From assembly GCF_024498355.1 (NCBI RefSeq), contig NZ_CP101833.1:1345001-1409000 (forward strand): a stretch of DNA of 64,000 bases. The letters run 5' to 3'. The notes beneath the pieces are model-generated. The model did not search any database. It was given only the letters and a program-made list of their open reading frames with translations, and was not told where the DNA came from. Source of the DNA: Bacillus pumilus. Lineage in GTDB: Bacteria > Bacillota > Bacilli > Bacillales > Bacillaceae. The first letter of the stretch is position 1. Every line of letters begins with the position of its first letter. Below, piece after piece: positions 37,875 to 46,137 of the stretch. The translations under genes were made by a program, and so were the position numbers.

Positions 37875-38063
37875 ATGAAGCAAATCGTGAAGCAGGGGTA
37901 TAGACAAGAGAAGAAGAATCGCATCGCTGTGTGGAGATTAGAGGTTGATTATGAGCTTTCTACGCTTCATGAAGCCATCGAGCAAAAAGATGATATCCAA
38001 ATTGAACGCAGCAAACGAAAGCTTGAGCGCCTAAGAAAAGAATGGGAGCAGCTTCAAGGGTAA
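37875..38063 (+). CDS. ykzI: Small charged helical protein YkzI
   Basis: A 62-residue protein rich in Lys, Glu and Arg, predicted as a helical hairpin (ELSTLHEAIEQKDDIQIERSKRKLERLRKEW, given here only as its two helices around residues 26-37 and 40-60). Unknown function. GGAAGGGGCG is upstream of the ATG. Between yktB and suhB, as in B. subtilis. Confidence 0.82.
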   Translation: MKQIVKQGYRQEKKNRIAVWRLEVDYELSTLHEAIEQKDDIQIERSKRKLERLRKEWEQLQG

Positions 38064-38076
38064 AACAAGGTGAGGT

Positions 38077-38108
38077 AAAAACGAACCAATTCATCGGTTC
38101 GTTTTTGT
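38077..38108 (+). terminator. Terminator after ykzI
   Basis: A ten-bp stem AAAACGAACC/GGTTCGTTTT (38077-38086 with 38096-38105), then T's. Confidence 0.85.
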
Positions 38109-38196
38109 ATGAAGCTGCTTTTTTCTTGCTTTTACGTACATAATATCAGTATGCTAATACAAATAGGTACTACATAGAAAAGAGGTTTACAGTCTG

Positions 38197-39003
38197 ATGA
38201 CAAACTGGGTGGAAATTGACCGTCTTGCAAAGCTTTGGGTAAAAGAAGCAGGAAGCCGCATTAAAGCGTCCATGCAGGAAGGTCTATCAATTGAAACAAA
38301 ATCAAATCCAAATGATCTTGTCACAAATATCGATAAAGAAACAGAGCGTTTTTTCATTGAAAAGATTCAGTCGACATTTTCAGATCATCATATTTTAGGA
38401 GAAGAGGGACAAGGGGAAGAGGTGACCTCACTGGGTGGGATTGTGTGGATCATTGATCCGATTGATGGCACAATGAACTTTATCCATCAAAAACGCAACT
38501 TTGCCATTTCAATTGGGATATTTGAAAATGGTGTTGGAAAAATCGGACTGATTTATGACGTGATTCATGACGAGCTATACCATGCAGTCAAAGGAAAAGG
38601 CGCCTATATGAACGATACCTTACTCCCGCCTTTAAAAGATGTAGCGATTGAAAAAGCCGTTGTTGGCATAAACCCGACATGGGCGATTGAAAGCCCGCAT
38701 TTTGACGCCAAACCATTTGCCCGTCTCGTACGTGATGTGAGGGGGACACGAACCATAGGGTCAGCTGCGCTTGAGCTCGCTTATATTGCAAGTGGCAGAA
38801 GTGACGCATACGTCACGTTAAGGCTTGCGCCATGGGATTATGCAGCAGGCTGCGTGCTGCTTGATGAAGTAGGGGCTGTTTACTCAAATATTCACGGAGA
38901 CCGGCTTACGTTCCTAGAGAAAAATAGCATTGTTGCCGGAAATCGATCCATTTGTGAAAAGATCTTGCACGATTACATAAAAGGAAGCGAAAATAATAGA
39001 TAA
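38197..39003 (+). CDS. suhB: Inositol-1-monophosphatase family protein (SuhB/YktC)
   Basis: A Mg-dependent phosphatase of 268 residues. Metal-binding residues are present: Glu70 in LGEEG, Asp87 and Asp90 in IDPIDGTMNF, and the C-terminal motif APWDYAAGCVLLDEVGA. The family hydrolyses inositol monophosphates and related phosphates; the in vivo substrate is not known here. The ribosome site AAAGAGG lies about 12 bases from the ATG, somewhat distant. Confidence 0.9.
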   Translation: MTNWVEIDRLAKLWVKEAGSRIKASMQEGLSIETKSNPNDLVTNIDKETERFFIEKIQSTFSDHHILGEEGQGEEVTSLGGIVWIIDPIDGTMNFIHQKRNFAISIGIFENGVGKIGLIYDVIHDELYHAVKGKGAYMNDTLLPPLKDVAIEKAVVGINPTWAIESPHFDAKPFARLVRDVRGTRTIGSAALELAYIASGRSDAYVTLRLAPWDYAAGCVLLDEVGAVYSNIHGDRLTFLEKNSIVAGNRSICEKILHDYIKGSENNR

Positions 39004-39007
39004 GCAC

Positions 39008-39033
39008 CATCACTTCATGAGAATGAAGTGATT
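39008..39033 (+). repeat. 26-bp direct repeat flanking repeat copy 2, left
   Basis: CATCACTTCATGAGAATGAA (continuing GTGATT) is repeated exactly at 39209-39234. Each unit is itself a ten-bp hairpin (39009-39018 with 39023-39032). Here it follows the suhB stop but lacks a T-run. Confidence 0.85.
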
Positions 39034-39199
39034 CAGTGTGTAGACAAACCATCGCATTCGGTGTCAGTCTTGCGCGCCGGTGCTCACGAATGTCAAATTC
39101 GCTCTGCGCCGGTGCTCGTCCTTCCTAGACTGCAAAGGTTTTCTATCACGCTGAAAAGAAGACAAAGGGCTAAAATAAAGATCATTTTAGCCCTTTGTC
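39033..39199. repeat. Dispersed structured intergenic repeat, copy 2
   Basis: A 167-bp element matching 23599-23766. The ten-bp internal stem is 39074-39083 with 39106-39115; the outer arms CAGTGTG and CACGCTG pair with one wobble; the final perfect 16-bp hairpin is 39161-39176 with 39184-39199. Relative to copy 1, two base pairs of the internal stem have changed from T-A to C-G on both sides. It is bracketed by a 26-bp direct repeat, as if inserted within the suhB terminator. Confidence 0.85.
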
Positions 39200-39208
39200 A
39201 ACAATCTG

Positions 39209-39238
39209 CATCACTTCATGAGAATGAAGTGATTTTTT
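39209..39238 (+). terminator. suhB terminator (right copy of the 26-bp repeat)
   Basis: A ten-bp stem ATCACTTCAT/ATGAAGTGAT (39210-39219 with 39224-39233) followed by TTTTTT. It has the T-run that the left copy lacks, so this is probably the native terminator, displaced by the repeat element. Confidence 0.75.
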
Positions 39239-39314
39239 GTGTTTTATGAAACTTTTAGGTAAGCAAATGTCTATACGAACGAGGCCTTAATTTGATGTAA
39301 AGGATTGTGTATCG

Positions 39315-40004
39315 ATGTTTGATTTGTTTAGTGATGTATCCCTCCACTTTGAAAGGTATTTGATTTTAAATGAATACAGCATCAAGATCATTCAATGGTG
39401 TGTTTTTGGACTGTTTGTTCTCTTTGTCACGCTTCCCCTGTGGAAAGGAAAAAAAAGCGGCTATTTATTTTATGCAGGTGTCGTATTGCGTGTGGTTCTG
39501 CTAGGCGGAATGACAATTGAAATGGTTCACCAAGTCATGGCGAGACAATATACGATTGAAACATTTGAAGTACTGACCGATTTTATGCAATTTCTCATCT
39601 ATGGTTATGTATTGCTTGCATCCGTTTATTATGTGATTTCTCTTCCTTATTTAAAAAATAAAGGCGTGTTTTTTGCTTTTGATTTATCTGTGTTACTTCT
39701 GCCTTTATGTCAAACTGTGTTTATTATTTTTGCTGAAAGCAAAATGTTCTTTATCGATGGAGATACTGGGCTTGTGTGGAGAGATCTTATCACCGCTGCG
39801 CTCATGGTTGGCTTTGCCGCATCTCTTTTGTATTTTTTCTTCCGCTCGTTTTGGCATCAGAAGTGGAAGGAATTGCTTTTGTTCTATGGCCTGATTTTCG
39901 CTGCACTGCTTTATATATTTTATCCTTCTCTCTCGAGGTATGGGCTTCAATCTTCATTTAAATCAATTGTGATTTTAGCGACAGCAGCAGGAAGCTCTTT
40001 ATGA
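39315..40004 (+). CDS. Multispan membrane protein at the ylaA position
   Basis: A 229-residue protein with about six or seven hydrophobic helices and no recognisable domain. It opens an operon with a broken extracytoplasmic gene, ylaB, the ECF sigma factor ylaC and anti-sigma ylaD. The stop shares ATGA with the next start, which has GGAAG as ribosome site, so coupling is likely. It may correspond to the N-terminal part of B. subtilis YlaA or to a separate gene; I cannot decide. A possible role is in the signal controlling the sigma factor, by context only. Confidence 0.65.
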   Translation: MFDLFSDVSLHFERYLILNEYSIKIIQWCVFGLFVLFVTLPLWKGKKSGYLFYAGVVLRVVLLGGMTIEMVHQVMARQYTIETFEVLTDFMQFLIYGYVLLASVYYVISLPYLKNKGVFFAFDLSVLLLPLCQTVFIIFAESKMFFIDGDTGLVWRDLITAALMVGFAASLLYFFFRSFWHQKWKELLLFYGLIFAALLYIFYPSLSRYGLQSSFKSIVILATAAGSSL

Positions 40005-41248
40005 CGATTTATTTGTTAAGTGCTTTATTACAAGACAAGATGAGGTTGAGACAGTGGTGCACAGGGAGTATAGCCGTCTTTTTTCTGCTATTACTCAATC
40101 CGATCGTAAATGTCCCTCATACAATGTTCCAATTCACCAAAACGGAACTGGTAGATACTTTCTCAGAAGAATATCGCCCTTTATCTGCAACAAGTGCAAA
40201 AGAATTCGCCTCAAAGTTTGTACCAGCGGATCAGTCGTTATATTTAAAATCTAGTCACCAGCCTATCCCTTATCTCTACGTGTTTGCAGGTGATCAGTAT
40301 GAAGTGAATATTTCTGCGTTTACAGGCGAATTAAGCGGCTATTCCTACCGGGGTCGTATCGTGGGTAAGGATTTGACCGATAAAGAATATAGGGAAAAAA
40401 CCATTGAATTTTTCGAAAGAAGCGGACGATCAATAGATCTAGATCGCATTCATGTAGCGATAAAAAAAGAAGGCGGAGAGACAAACGTTCTTCTTCTGCC
40501 AAAAATGTCTCAGAATGAAAATGAGAGCTTAGCATTCGCCACCTGGAAAAAAGGGACGCTTCGACAAGCGCAATACGGGAACGCCATCTTTCAATTGAAG
40601 GATATAGACGGAATCAATTTAACAGAAACTGAGATGAAAAACACGATAAACAGCATTTATAAAAACTTAAATCTACAGCCACCTGCTTATCAAATCACAG
40701 GCCATTGATGATTTTTATTTTGATTGGCAGCATCAAGTGAAAGTGACAACAAAAGATCAATCGGAGTTTCTGTTTAATGGTTCAACAAAAGAATTCATCA
40801 GAATCGAGCTGTCAAAAGAAAAGCGATTCTTCATCAGAAAAAAGGAAAAATCAGCGATGAAGATTTGTTAAAGATCATAGGGGAAAACCCAAAAGACGTG
40901 AGGAGAAAAACAGGGTCTGGTGAACACAAACAGTATACATTTGACCGAGCTTCTCAGTTACTGAATATTTATAGAGATACTGATGGAATTGAGTTGAATT
41001 GGCAATCAGCTTCTTCTTTGCCTCATACGGTATCTAATCAAGAACGTGATGAAGTCTATCAGCAAGTACTAAAAAAGTATAAACCATATACGATCTATAA
41101 AAAACAAATAAAACCAGTGAGAATGATCAACCAAGAAGGAGAAATGAACATTTCATGGCTTGTCATCATTCAAACATTCGGACTAAATGAGCGTAAAATC
41201 TATGAAGTAAATGGACGAACAAAAGAGGTGCACCGTTTTGACAGATAA
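40001..41248 (+). pseudogene. ylaA: ylaA-like extracytoplasmic protein gene broken by two compensating frameshifts
   Basis: The frame from ATG 40001 codes 235 residues: an N-terminal membrane helix (about 19-36), then a soluble, probably external part. It hits TGA at 40706. Reading continues in another frame (IDDFYFDWQHQVKVTT onward) from about 40692 to about 40845, then returns to the first frame (KISDEDLLKIIGENPKDV onward) to the TAA at 41248. One extra A in the AAA run at 40692-40694 and one missing A in the A-rich run near 40840-40850 would restore about 416 codons. Real inactivation or base-calling errors in A-runs are both possible. The symbol is by position only. Confidence 0.6.
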
Positions 41249-41501
41249 AGAAAAGCAAGCCATCTTTCAAGACTTATTTGAATTATATCAAGAAGGGGAG
41301 CTGGGAGAAGAGGCAGCCAGCTGGATGAAGAGACATGAACAGCAATTTCAGCATTCTTTCATAGGAAATGATCAGTCTTCAGCACTGACTGAGGATCAGA
41401 ATGACGATAACGAGTTAAAACGTATGAAGGGGTTTATTTACTCGTTATATCTCTTTTTTATCGTCTTATCTATTTGGATGACTGTGTGGTTTTATTTTTA
41501 A
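41238..41501 (+). CDS. ylaB: YlaB, small membrane-anchored protein
   Basis: An 87-residue protein with an acidic, polar N-terminal part and one C-terminal membrane helix (about 65-86, SLYLFFIVLSIWMTVWFYF). TTG 41238 has AGAGGTG seven bases upstream and overlaps the 3' end of the ylaA-like frame. The TAATG junction couples it to ylaC. In B. subtilis ylaB belongs to the ylaABCD operon; its role is not known. Confidence 0.75.
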   Translation: MTDKEKQAIFQDLFELYQEGELGEEAASWMKRHEQQFQHSFIGNDQSSALTEDQNDDNELKRMKGFIYSLYLFFIVLSIWMTVWFYF

Positions 41502-42019
41502 TGTCTAGACCAGCCGATCAAATTGAAAAAATATATGAAGAGTATTTTCAGGAAATCACCAAATATTTATATCGCCGGACAGGAAATATGGAAACGGCCA
41601 AGGATCTAGCGCAGGATGTATTTATGAAGGCGCTACATGGATTATCCTCTTTTAAAGGACATTCTAGTATTAAAACATGGCTTTATACCATTGCTTATCA
41701 CACTTTTGTCAATGACTATCGCCGAAAAGTAAAACAGTCATTTACAGATGTAGAGGATGTTGATTACTTAGAGCAGCAGACTTTCATCACACCAGAAGAC
41801 CACATAGAAACACAAGCTGACATTCAAAGGCTGTGGCATCATATCAATCAACTGAAGGATTCTTACAGGGAAGTCCTCATTTTAAGAGATATTCAGGAAT
41901 TGTCATATGAAGAAGTAGCTGAAATTTTGAATTGGACTTTATCTAAAGTCAAAACAACCCTTCATCGAGCCAGATTAGAGCTGAAGCGAATGCTACATTG
42001 TGAGGAGTTCAATAAATGA
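41501..42019 (+). CDS. ylaC: ECF sigma factor YlaC
   Basis: A 172-residue group IV sigma factor. Region 2 spans about 10-75 (ETAKDLAQDVFMKALHGL, TWLYTIAYHTFVNDYRRK) and region 4 about 110-165 (LKDSYREVLILRDIQELS with helix-turn-helix YEEVAEILNWTLSKVKTTLHRAR). ATG 41501 overlaps the ylaB stop; the nine codons upstream in the same frame are within ylaB. In B. subtilis YlaC is linked to oxidative stress response and is autoregulated. Confidence 0.92.
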   Translation: MSRPADQIEKIYEEYFQEITKYLYRRTGNMETAKDLAQDVFMKALHGLSSFKGHSSIKTWLYTIAYHTFVNDYRRKVKQSFTDVEDVDYLEQQTFITPEDHIETQADIQRLWHHINQLKDSYREVLILRDIQELSYEEVAEILNWTLSKVKTTLHRARLELKRMLHCEEFNK

Positions 42020-42312
42020 GCTGTTATTTGATCGAAGAATTGTTACCACTTTATATAGAGGGGGACACGAGTACAGAAACAAATAAAATAGTAGCCGAGC
42101 ACTTACATTCCTGCGAGAGTTGCCGTCATCTTTATCAAGAAATGAAAGAGCCAATTTCTCTCATGAAGACACCGGACCCCATCCCATATTTAAATGAAAA
42201 GGAAGAAAAAAGAAAATTCGAGAAGCGCTACTATGGAAAGCTCTTATGTCGAGCGAGTATCGTGTTTAGTGTAGTGTATGTCATCATGATCATTCTATAT
42301 TGGCTGAAATAA
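42016..42312 (+). CDS. ylaD: Anti-sigma factor YlaD
   Basis: A 98-residue membrane anti-sigma factor for YlaC. The zinc-binding anti-sigma motif is EHLHSCESC (His-x3-Cys-x2-Cys, about 30-38), with Cys3 in the N-terminal CYLIEELLPLY segment as likely further ligand, and a single C-terminal membrane helix (about 76-97). It overlaps ylaC by ATGA, the usual arrangement for such pairs. Confidence 0.92.
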   Translation: MSCYLIEELLPLYIEGDTSTETNKIVAEHLHSCESCRHLYQEMKEPISLMKTPDPIPYLNEKEEKRKFEKRYYGKLLCRASIVFSVVYVIMIILYWLK

Positions 42313-42346
42313 AAACCCCCATCTGGACGAACCAGGTGGGGGTTTT
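42312..42346. terminator. Terminator between ylaD and ylaE
   Basis: A 15-bp stem with one G-U pair (42312-42326 with 42332-42346), with A's before and T's within the distal arm. Works in both directions. Confidence 0.88.
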
Positions 42347-42351
42347 CGAGC

Positions 42352-42987
42352 TTAGTTTAATTTTTCTTTTGCAAGTTGAACTGCATCATAGAAAGTTTTT
42401 AATTGCTCTTGAGGAATTTTCTTAAGCAATTGGTTGAAAATAAGTAATTCAGTAGATTTGAATCCAAGACCTTTTGCGATTTTTGAATCAATTACAACGT
42501 TTCCTTTTTTGTCTAGAACAAGTGCATCACCAGCAAGATCAGCAATTCTGATCACTGATTTGAAAAGCTTTTCGAATTTAGTTGCTTCTTCTTTAGTAAG
42601 ACCAAGTTCAATCGCTTTTTCTGCATCAAAAACTAATTTTCCTTTTTCGTTTTTAGTGATGCTTTCACTGAAAACGATTGTAAGAACAGCTGCGCGATCT
42701 AAGAATTTCTCAGCAGTCGCCGCTTCTTCTTCAGTCAAACCGAGCTCAATCGCTTTTTTCACATCGAATGTGTAGCTGTTGTCTTCCTCAACAAATGAAT
42801 TGATGAGAATGTTGATGACACGCTCGTTTTTCTCCAATAAATCTTTAATAATTTGTTGCTGCTCAAAAGGAATCCCTTTGAAAGTTGCAGCGCTTGCTTG
42901 CCCAGGAGCTACTGTTGTGAAAGTAAGAATGATAGCTAAAGCGAAAAATACAACAGAGCTGAGCGATTTGCTCAAAAACTTCTTCAT
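42352..42987 (-). CDS. ylaE: YlaE, secreted protein with internal repeats
   Basis: A 211-residue secreted protein. A Sec signal peptide (MKKFLSKSLSSVV then a hydrophobic core) ends at APGQASA, cleavage likely after Ala. The mature part contains three related units of roughly 45 residues with the core KAIELGLTEEEA: near residues 75-90, 122-137 and a diverged IAKGLGFKSTE near 170. This arrangement is recalled for B. subtilis YlaE, also on the opposite strand from ylaD. ATG 42987 has GGGAGAG upstream; 16 further codons are open. Function unknown. Confidence 0.78.
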   Translation of the reverse strand: MKKFLSKSLSSVVFFALAIILTFTTVAPGQASAATFKGIPFEQQQIIKDLLEKNERVINILINSFVEEDNSYTFDVKKAIELGLTEEEAATAEKFLDRAAVLTIVFSESITKNEKGKLVFDAEKAIELGLTKEEATKFEKLFKSVIRIADLAGDALVLDKKGNVVIDSKIAKGLGFKSTELLIFNQLLKKIPQEQLKTFYDAVQLAKEKLN

Positions 42988-43218
42988 GCTTCTTTTCTCT
43001 CCCTTTTCTGTTAAATTTTGTTGCAAGAACAGCATACCATGAGAAAGTTTGTGGAAGAATAGGAAAAATGTAACTTTGTGTTTGATTTTGGAGAACTATA
43101 AAAGTTCTTGTCGAAAAATAGAGAGGTTCAGATTGCTTATATTTGCCAAGTCTATATGCTATTTTCAGTCTGATTACTCGGTTTTTCATGGGTGGTTGGT
43201 CTTGTTTTTGCTCAAAAT

Positions 43219-43256
43219 AAAAAGCCTTCTACATGTAGAATGTAAAAGGCTTTTGA
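43219..43256 (-). terminator. Terminator after ylaF
   Basis: AAAAGCCTT pairs with AAGGCTTTT (43220-43228 with 43246-43254) enclosing the perfect palindrome TCTACATGTAGA; T-rich tail on the reverse strand. Confidence 0.75.
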
Positions 43257-43262
43257 AAAAAT

Positions 43263-43442
43263 TTATGATTGCACGTTTAATTTTCTTTTTAATGTAAATC
43301 CTGTACCCATGAAAATTAAGGCGAACACGATACTAAGGCATGTTCCCAGTATGCTTTTTTCTGCAACAGATACCCCAATAAACGCCATACTGACGACTGC
43401 AAGTAATGCACATAATAATAGAAGCCATTTGATTTGTTTCAT
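43263..43442 (-). CDS. ylaF: Small membrane protein YlaF (59 aa)
   Basis: A 59-codon gene on the reverse strand. It starts MKQIKWLLLLCALLAVVSM and has two membrane helices (about 5-23 and 31-50) with the intervening VSVAEKS, ending in a basic tail. GGATGGAG precedes ATG 43442. It lies between ylaE and typA, as ylaF does in B. subtilis. Function unknown. Confidence 0.82.
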   Translation of the reverse strand: MKQIKWLLLLCALLAVVSMAFIGVSVAEKSILGTCLSIVFALIFMGTGFTLKRKLNVQS

Positions 43443-43511
43443 TTGTCTCCATCCCTTTTTTTAGAGTTAATATAAGTTTACAGAAAAACGATCGGATTTT
43501 AAAGGGGATTG

Positions 43512-43520
43512 TGATATAAT
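43512..43520 (+). promoter_or_regulatory. Extended -10 promoter of typA
   Basis: TGATATAAT: a perfect -10 (43515-43520) with the TG extension and no -35 of note, 35 bases before the start codon. Confidence 0.65.
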
Positions 43521-43555
43521 ATGAAAGTTATCTAATTATTTTAGGAGATGAAAAT

Positions 43556-45394
43556 GTGAAACTTCGAAAAGATCTTCGCAACATCGCAATTATTGCCCAC
43601 GTTGACCATGGTAAAACGACGCTTGTTGACCAATTGCTCCATCAAGCTGGTACTTTCCGTGCGAATGAAAATATCGCTGAGAGAGCCATGGATTCAAATG
43701 ATTTAGAGCGAGAGCGTGGTATTACGATTTTAGCTAAAAATACTGCGATCCATTATAAAGATACACGCATTAATATTTTAGATACACCAGGACACGCCGA
43801 TTTCGGTGGTGAGGTTGAGCGTATCATGAAAATGGTAGATGGTGTACTTCTCGTGGTGGACGCTTATGAAGGCTGTATGCCTCAAACACGATTTGTGCTG
43901 AAAAAAGCACTTGAGCAAAACTTAACACCAATTGTTGTTGTCAATAAAATTGACCGCGACTTTGCTCGTCCGGCTGAAGTAGTCGATGAAGTCATTGACT
44001 TGTTCATTGAATTGGATGCAACAGAAGAACAGCTTGAATTCCCAGTTGTGTATGCATCAGCAATCAATGGTACGGCAAGTAATGATGCGAGCAAGCAAGA
44101 TGAAAACATGGAATCTTTGTTTGAAGCAATTGTCAACCATATTCCAAGCCCAATTGATAACCATGAAGAGCCGCTTCAATTCCAAGTGGCGCTACTTGAT
44201 TACAATGATTATGTTGGAAGAATTGGAATCGGCCGTGTATTCAGAGGAACAATGCAAGTAGGACAGCAAGTGGCCCTGATGAAAGTTGATGGCAGTGTGA
44301 AACAATTCCGTGTGACAAAGATTTTTGGTTTCCAAGGGTTAAAACGAGTGGAAATCAATGAAGCGAAAGCTGGAGATCTTGTCGCTGTATCTGGTATGGA
44401 AGACATCAACGTAGGTGAAACAGTTTGTCCGGTAGAACACCAAGAGGCACTGCCAATCCTTCGTATTGATGAGCCGACACTTCAAATGACGTTTGTTGTC
44501 AATAACAGCCCATTTGCAGGCCGTGAAGGGAAATACGTGACTTCACGTAAAATAGAAGAGCGTTTAGAGCAGCAGCTTCAAACAGACGTAAGTCTTCGCG
44601 TGGATCCAACTGATTCACCTGATGCTTGGGTTGTATCTGGACGCGGGGAGCTTCACTTATCGATTCTGATTGAGAATATGAGACGTGAAGGGTTTGAATT
44701 ACAAGTATCGAAGCCAGAAGTTATTGTAAAAGAAGTGGATGGTGTTCGATGTGAGCCTGTAGAACGCGTTCAAATTGATGTACCAGAAGAGCACACTGGC
44801 TCTATCATGGAATCAATGGGCGCAAGAAAAGGTGACATGATTGACATGATCAACAATGGTAACGGTCAAGTTCGCCTGATCTTTACAGTACCATCACGTG
44901 GTTTAATCGGATATACAACTGAATTTCTTTCATTAACTCGTGGTTTTGGTATTCTGAACCATACGTTTGACAGCTATCAGCCGATGCAGTCTGGTCAAGT
45001 TGGCGGACGCCGTCAAGGTGTACTTGTTTCAATGGAAACAGGCAAAGCAACTTCTTACGGAATCCAAGGCGTTGAAGAGCGCGGTGTGATTTTTGTTGAG
45101 CCGGGTACTGAAGTGTATCAAGGAATGATTGTTGGTGAGCATAACCGTGAGAACGACCTTGTTGTCAACGTTAGCCGTATGAAACAACAAACGAACGTAC
45201 GTTCAGCGACAAAAGATCAAACGGTTAGTATGAAAAAACCACGTATTATGTCACTTGAGGAATCTCTTGAGTACCTTAATGAAGACGAATACTGTGAGGT
45301 TACACCAGAATCCATTCGTCTAAGAAAGAAAATTTTAGATAAAAACGAACGTGAGAAAGCGGCGAAGAAGAAAAAGCTAGCAGGATTATCATAA
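43556..45394 (+). CDS. typA: Ribosome-associated GTPase TypA/BipA
   Basis: An EF-G-like translational GTPase important for growth at low temperature and for ribosome assembly. The G motifs are intact: [10 protein letters not shown] at about 14-23, DTPGHADF near 76, NKIDRD near 130. Domain II, two EF-G-like domains and the BipA-specific C-terminal part ([17 protein letters not shown]) follow. GTG 43556 with AGGAGATG upstream gives 612 residues, the normal length; ATG 43554 is out of frame. Confidence 0.96.
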   Translation: MKLRKDLRNIAIIAHVDHGKTTLVDQLLHQAGTFRANENIAERAMDSNDLERERGITILAKNTAIHYKDTRINILDTPGHADFGGEVERIMKMVDGVLLVVDAYEGCMPQTRFVLKKALEQNLTPIVVVNKIDRDFARPAEVVDEVIDLFIELDATEEQLEFPVVYASAINGTASNDASKQDENMESLFEAIVNHIPSPIDNHEEPLQFQVALLDYNDYVGRIGIGRVFRGTMQVGQQVALMKVDGSVKQFRVTKIFGFQGLKRVEINEAKAGDLVAVSGMEDINVGETVCPVEHQEALPILRIDEPTLQMTFVVNNSPFAGREGKYVTSRKIEERLEQQLQTDVSLRVDPTDSPDAWVVSGRGELHLSILIENMRREGFELQVSKPEVIVKEVDGVRCEPVERVQIDVPEEHTGSIMESMGARKGDMIDMINNGNGQVRLIFTVPSRGLIGYTTEFLSLTRGFGILNHTFDSYQPMQSGQVGGRRQGVLVSMETGKATSYGIQGVEERGVIFVEPGTEVYQGMIVGEHNRENDLVVNVSRMKQQTNVRSATKDQTVSMKKPRIMSLEESLEYLNEDEYCEVTPESIRLRKKILDKNEREKAAKKKKLAGLS

Positions 45395-45449
45395 TTCCAT
45401 GAAGAATTAACAAAGATAGAACCCTGAAAGATAAGGGGAGGGAATCTTT

Positions 45450-45773
45450 TTGAATGATCAGGAAGTAAGTGAGAATCTATCCTTTTTCGCGATGCTGTTT
45501 CGTGTCGATGAAAATCCGCAAACAGGGATGTGGCTCCTATATGGCACCATCCTTGTTTTAGCGATTATTGTTTTTAAGCTCGGCTTTGCTAGACGTTTAC
45601 CGATTTTAAAAGCGCTCGTGATTTATTTGTTTTTGATTTTTGGCTGTACGTTTCTCACATTTCTAGGAATCTTCTTGCCAGTAGCGGAAGGCCTGGTCGT
45701 GGCAGCTGCCATTTTGATTATTTATAAAATACGGCTGCATCGTGCGAAAAAAGAAGGAACAGTAAATACGTAA
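45450..45773 (+). CDS. ylaH: Membrane protein YlaH
   Basis: A 107-residue protein with three predicted helices (about 27-44, 51-73 and 76-97) after a hydrophilic N terminus [13 protein letters not shown], and a basic C-terminal tail. TTG 45450 has GGGGAGGG eight bases upstream. It follows typA, as ylaH does in B. subtilis. Function unknown. Confidence 0.88.
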   Translation: MNDQEVSENLSFFAMLFRVDENPQTGMWLLYGTILVLAIIVFKLGFARRLPILKALVIYLFLIFGCTFLTFLGIFLPVAEGLVVAAAILIIYKIRLHRAKKEGTVNT

Positions 45774-45805
45774 AAAAGACCTGAACATGTGTCAGGTCTT
45801 TTTTT
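45772..45805. terminator. Bidirectional terminator between ylaH and ylaI
   Basis: A ten-bp stem (45775-45784 with 45792-45801) flanked by A and T runs. Confidence 0.88.
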
Positions 45806-46034
45806 ATGTTTTTTGTTCTTTTTTTCCTTTTTTCTTCTTTTTCTCTTTCGTCGCAGGATCTTGATAAAGAGAGAATCTGCCAGTTTTGATGCGTGCTTCT
45901 GTCTTTACTTTAATTCTTTCTTGGCAGTCATCGCACATATATGTATGAATCGGTCGATTTCTTAACCGCTTAGCAACGAGTGTATCATCATCAATGGTTT
46001 CAAGCTTTTCACATAATGAGCACTTCACTCTCAT
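45804..46034 (-). CDS. ylaI: Zinc-ribbon protein YlaI
   Basis: A 76-residue protein with two CxxC pairs (CSLC near residue 5, CDDC near 34) forming a likely zinc ribbon, and a very Lys-rich C-terminal tail. ATG 46034, which starts MRVKCSLC, is seven bases after GAGGTG; two codons further upstream are possible. Function unknown. Confidence 0.85.
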   Translation of the reverse strand: MRVKCSLCEKLETIDDDTLVAKRLRNRPIHTYMCDDCQERIKVKTEARIKTGRFSLYQDPATKEKKKKKGKKEQKT

Positions 46035-46101
46035 CATTTTCACCTCACTTTATTACATTCATTATAGCATGTTTTCTGGACCACTTGAAAGCAGCGTAGT
46101 A

Positions 46102-46133
46102 AAAGGCTTATATCACAGGAGATATAAGCCTTT
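46102..46133 (-). terminator. Hairpin after ylaJ
   Basis: A perfect 13-bp stem (46102-46114 with 46121-46133), five bases from the ylaJ stop; T's follow on the reverse strand. Confidence 0.85.
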
Positions 46134-46137
46134 CTCA

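Noticed and set aside
39028..39249. Open frame beginning MIQCVDKPSHSV over repeat copy 2
   Set aside because: Derived from the repeat element and its flanking hairpins; no translation signal.
39315..41248. A single large gene split into three pieces
   Set aside because: The first junction (ATGA with its own GGAAG ribosome site) looks like a normal coupled start, so only the second part is treated as frameshifted. A single ancestral gene is not excluded.
42434..42775. Plus-strand frame of 113 codons
   Set aside because: Antisense shadow of ylaE; the Ser/Phe-rich composition is the complement of Lys/Glu codons.
43049..43297. Plus-strand frame of 82 codons upstream of typA
   Set aside because: It runs through the ylaF terminator and the 3' end of ylaF, has no ribosome site, and shows no protein-like composition.
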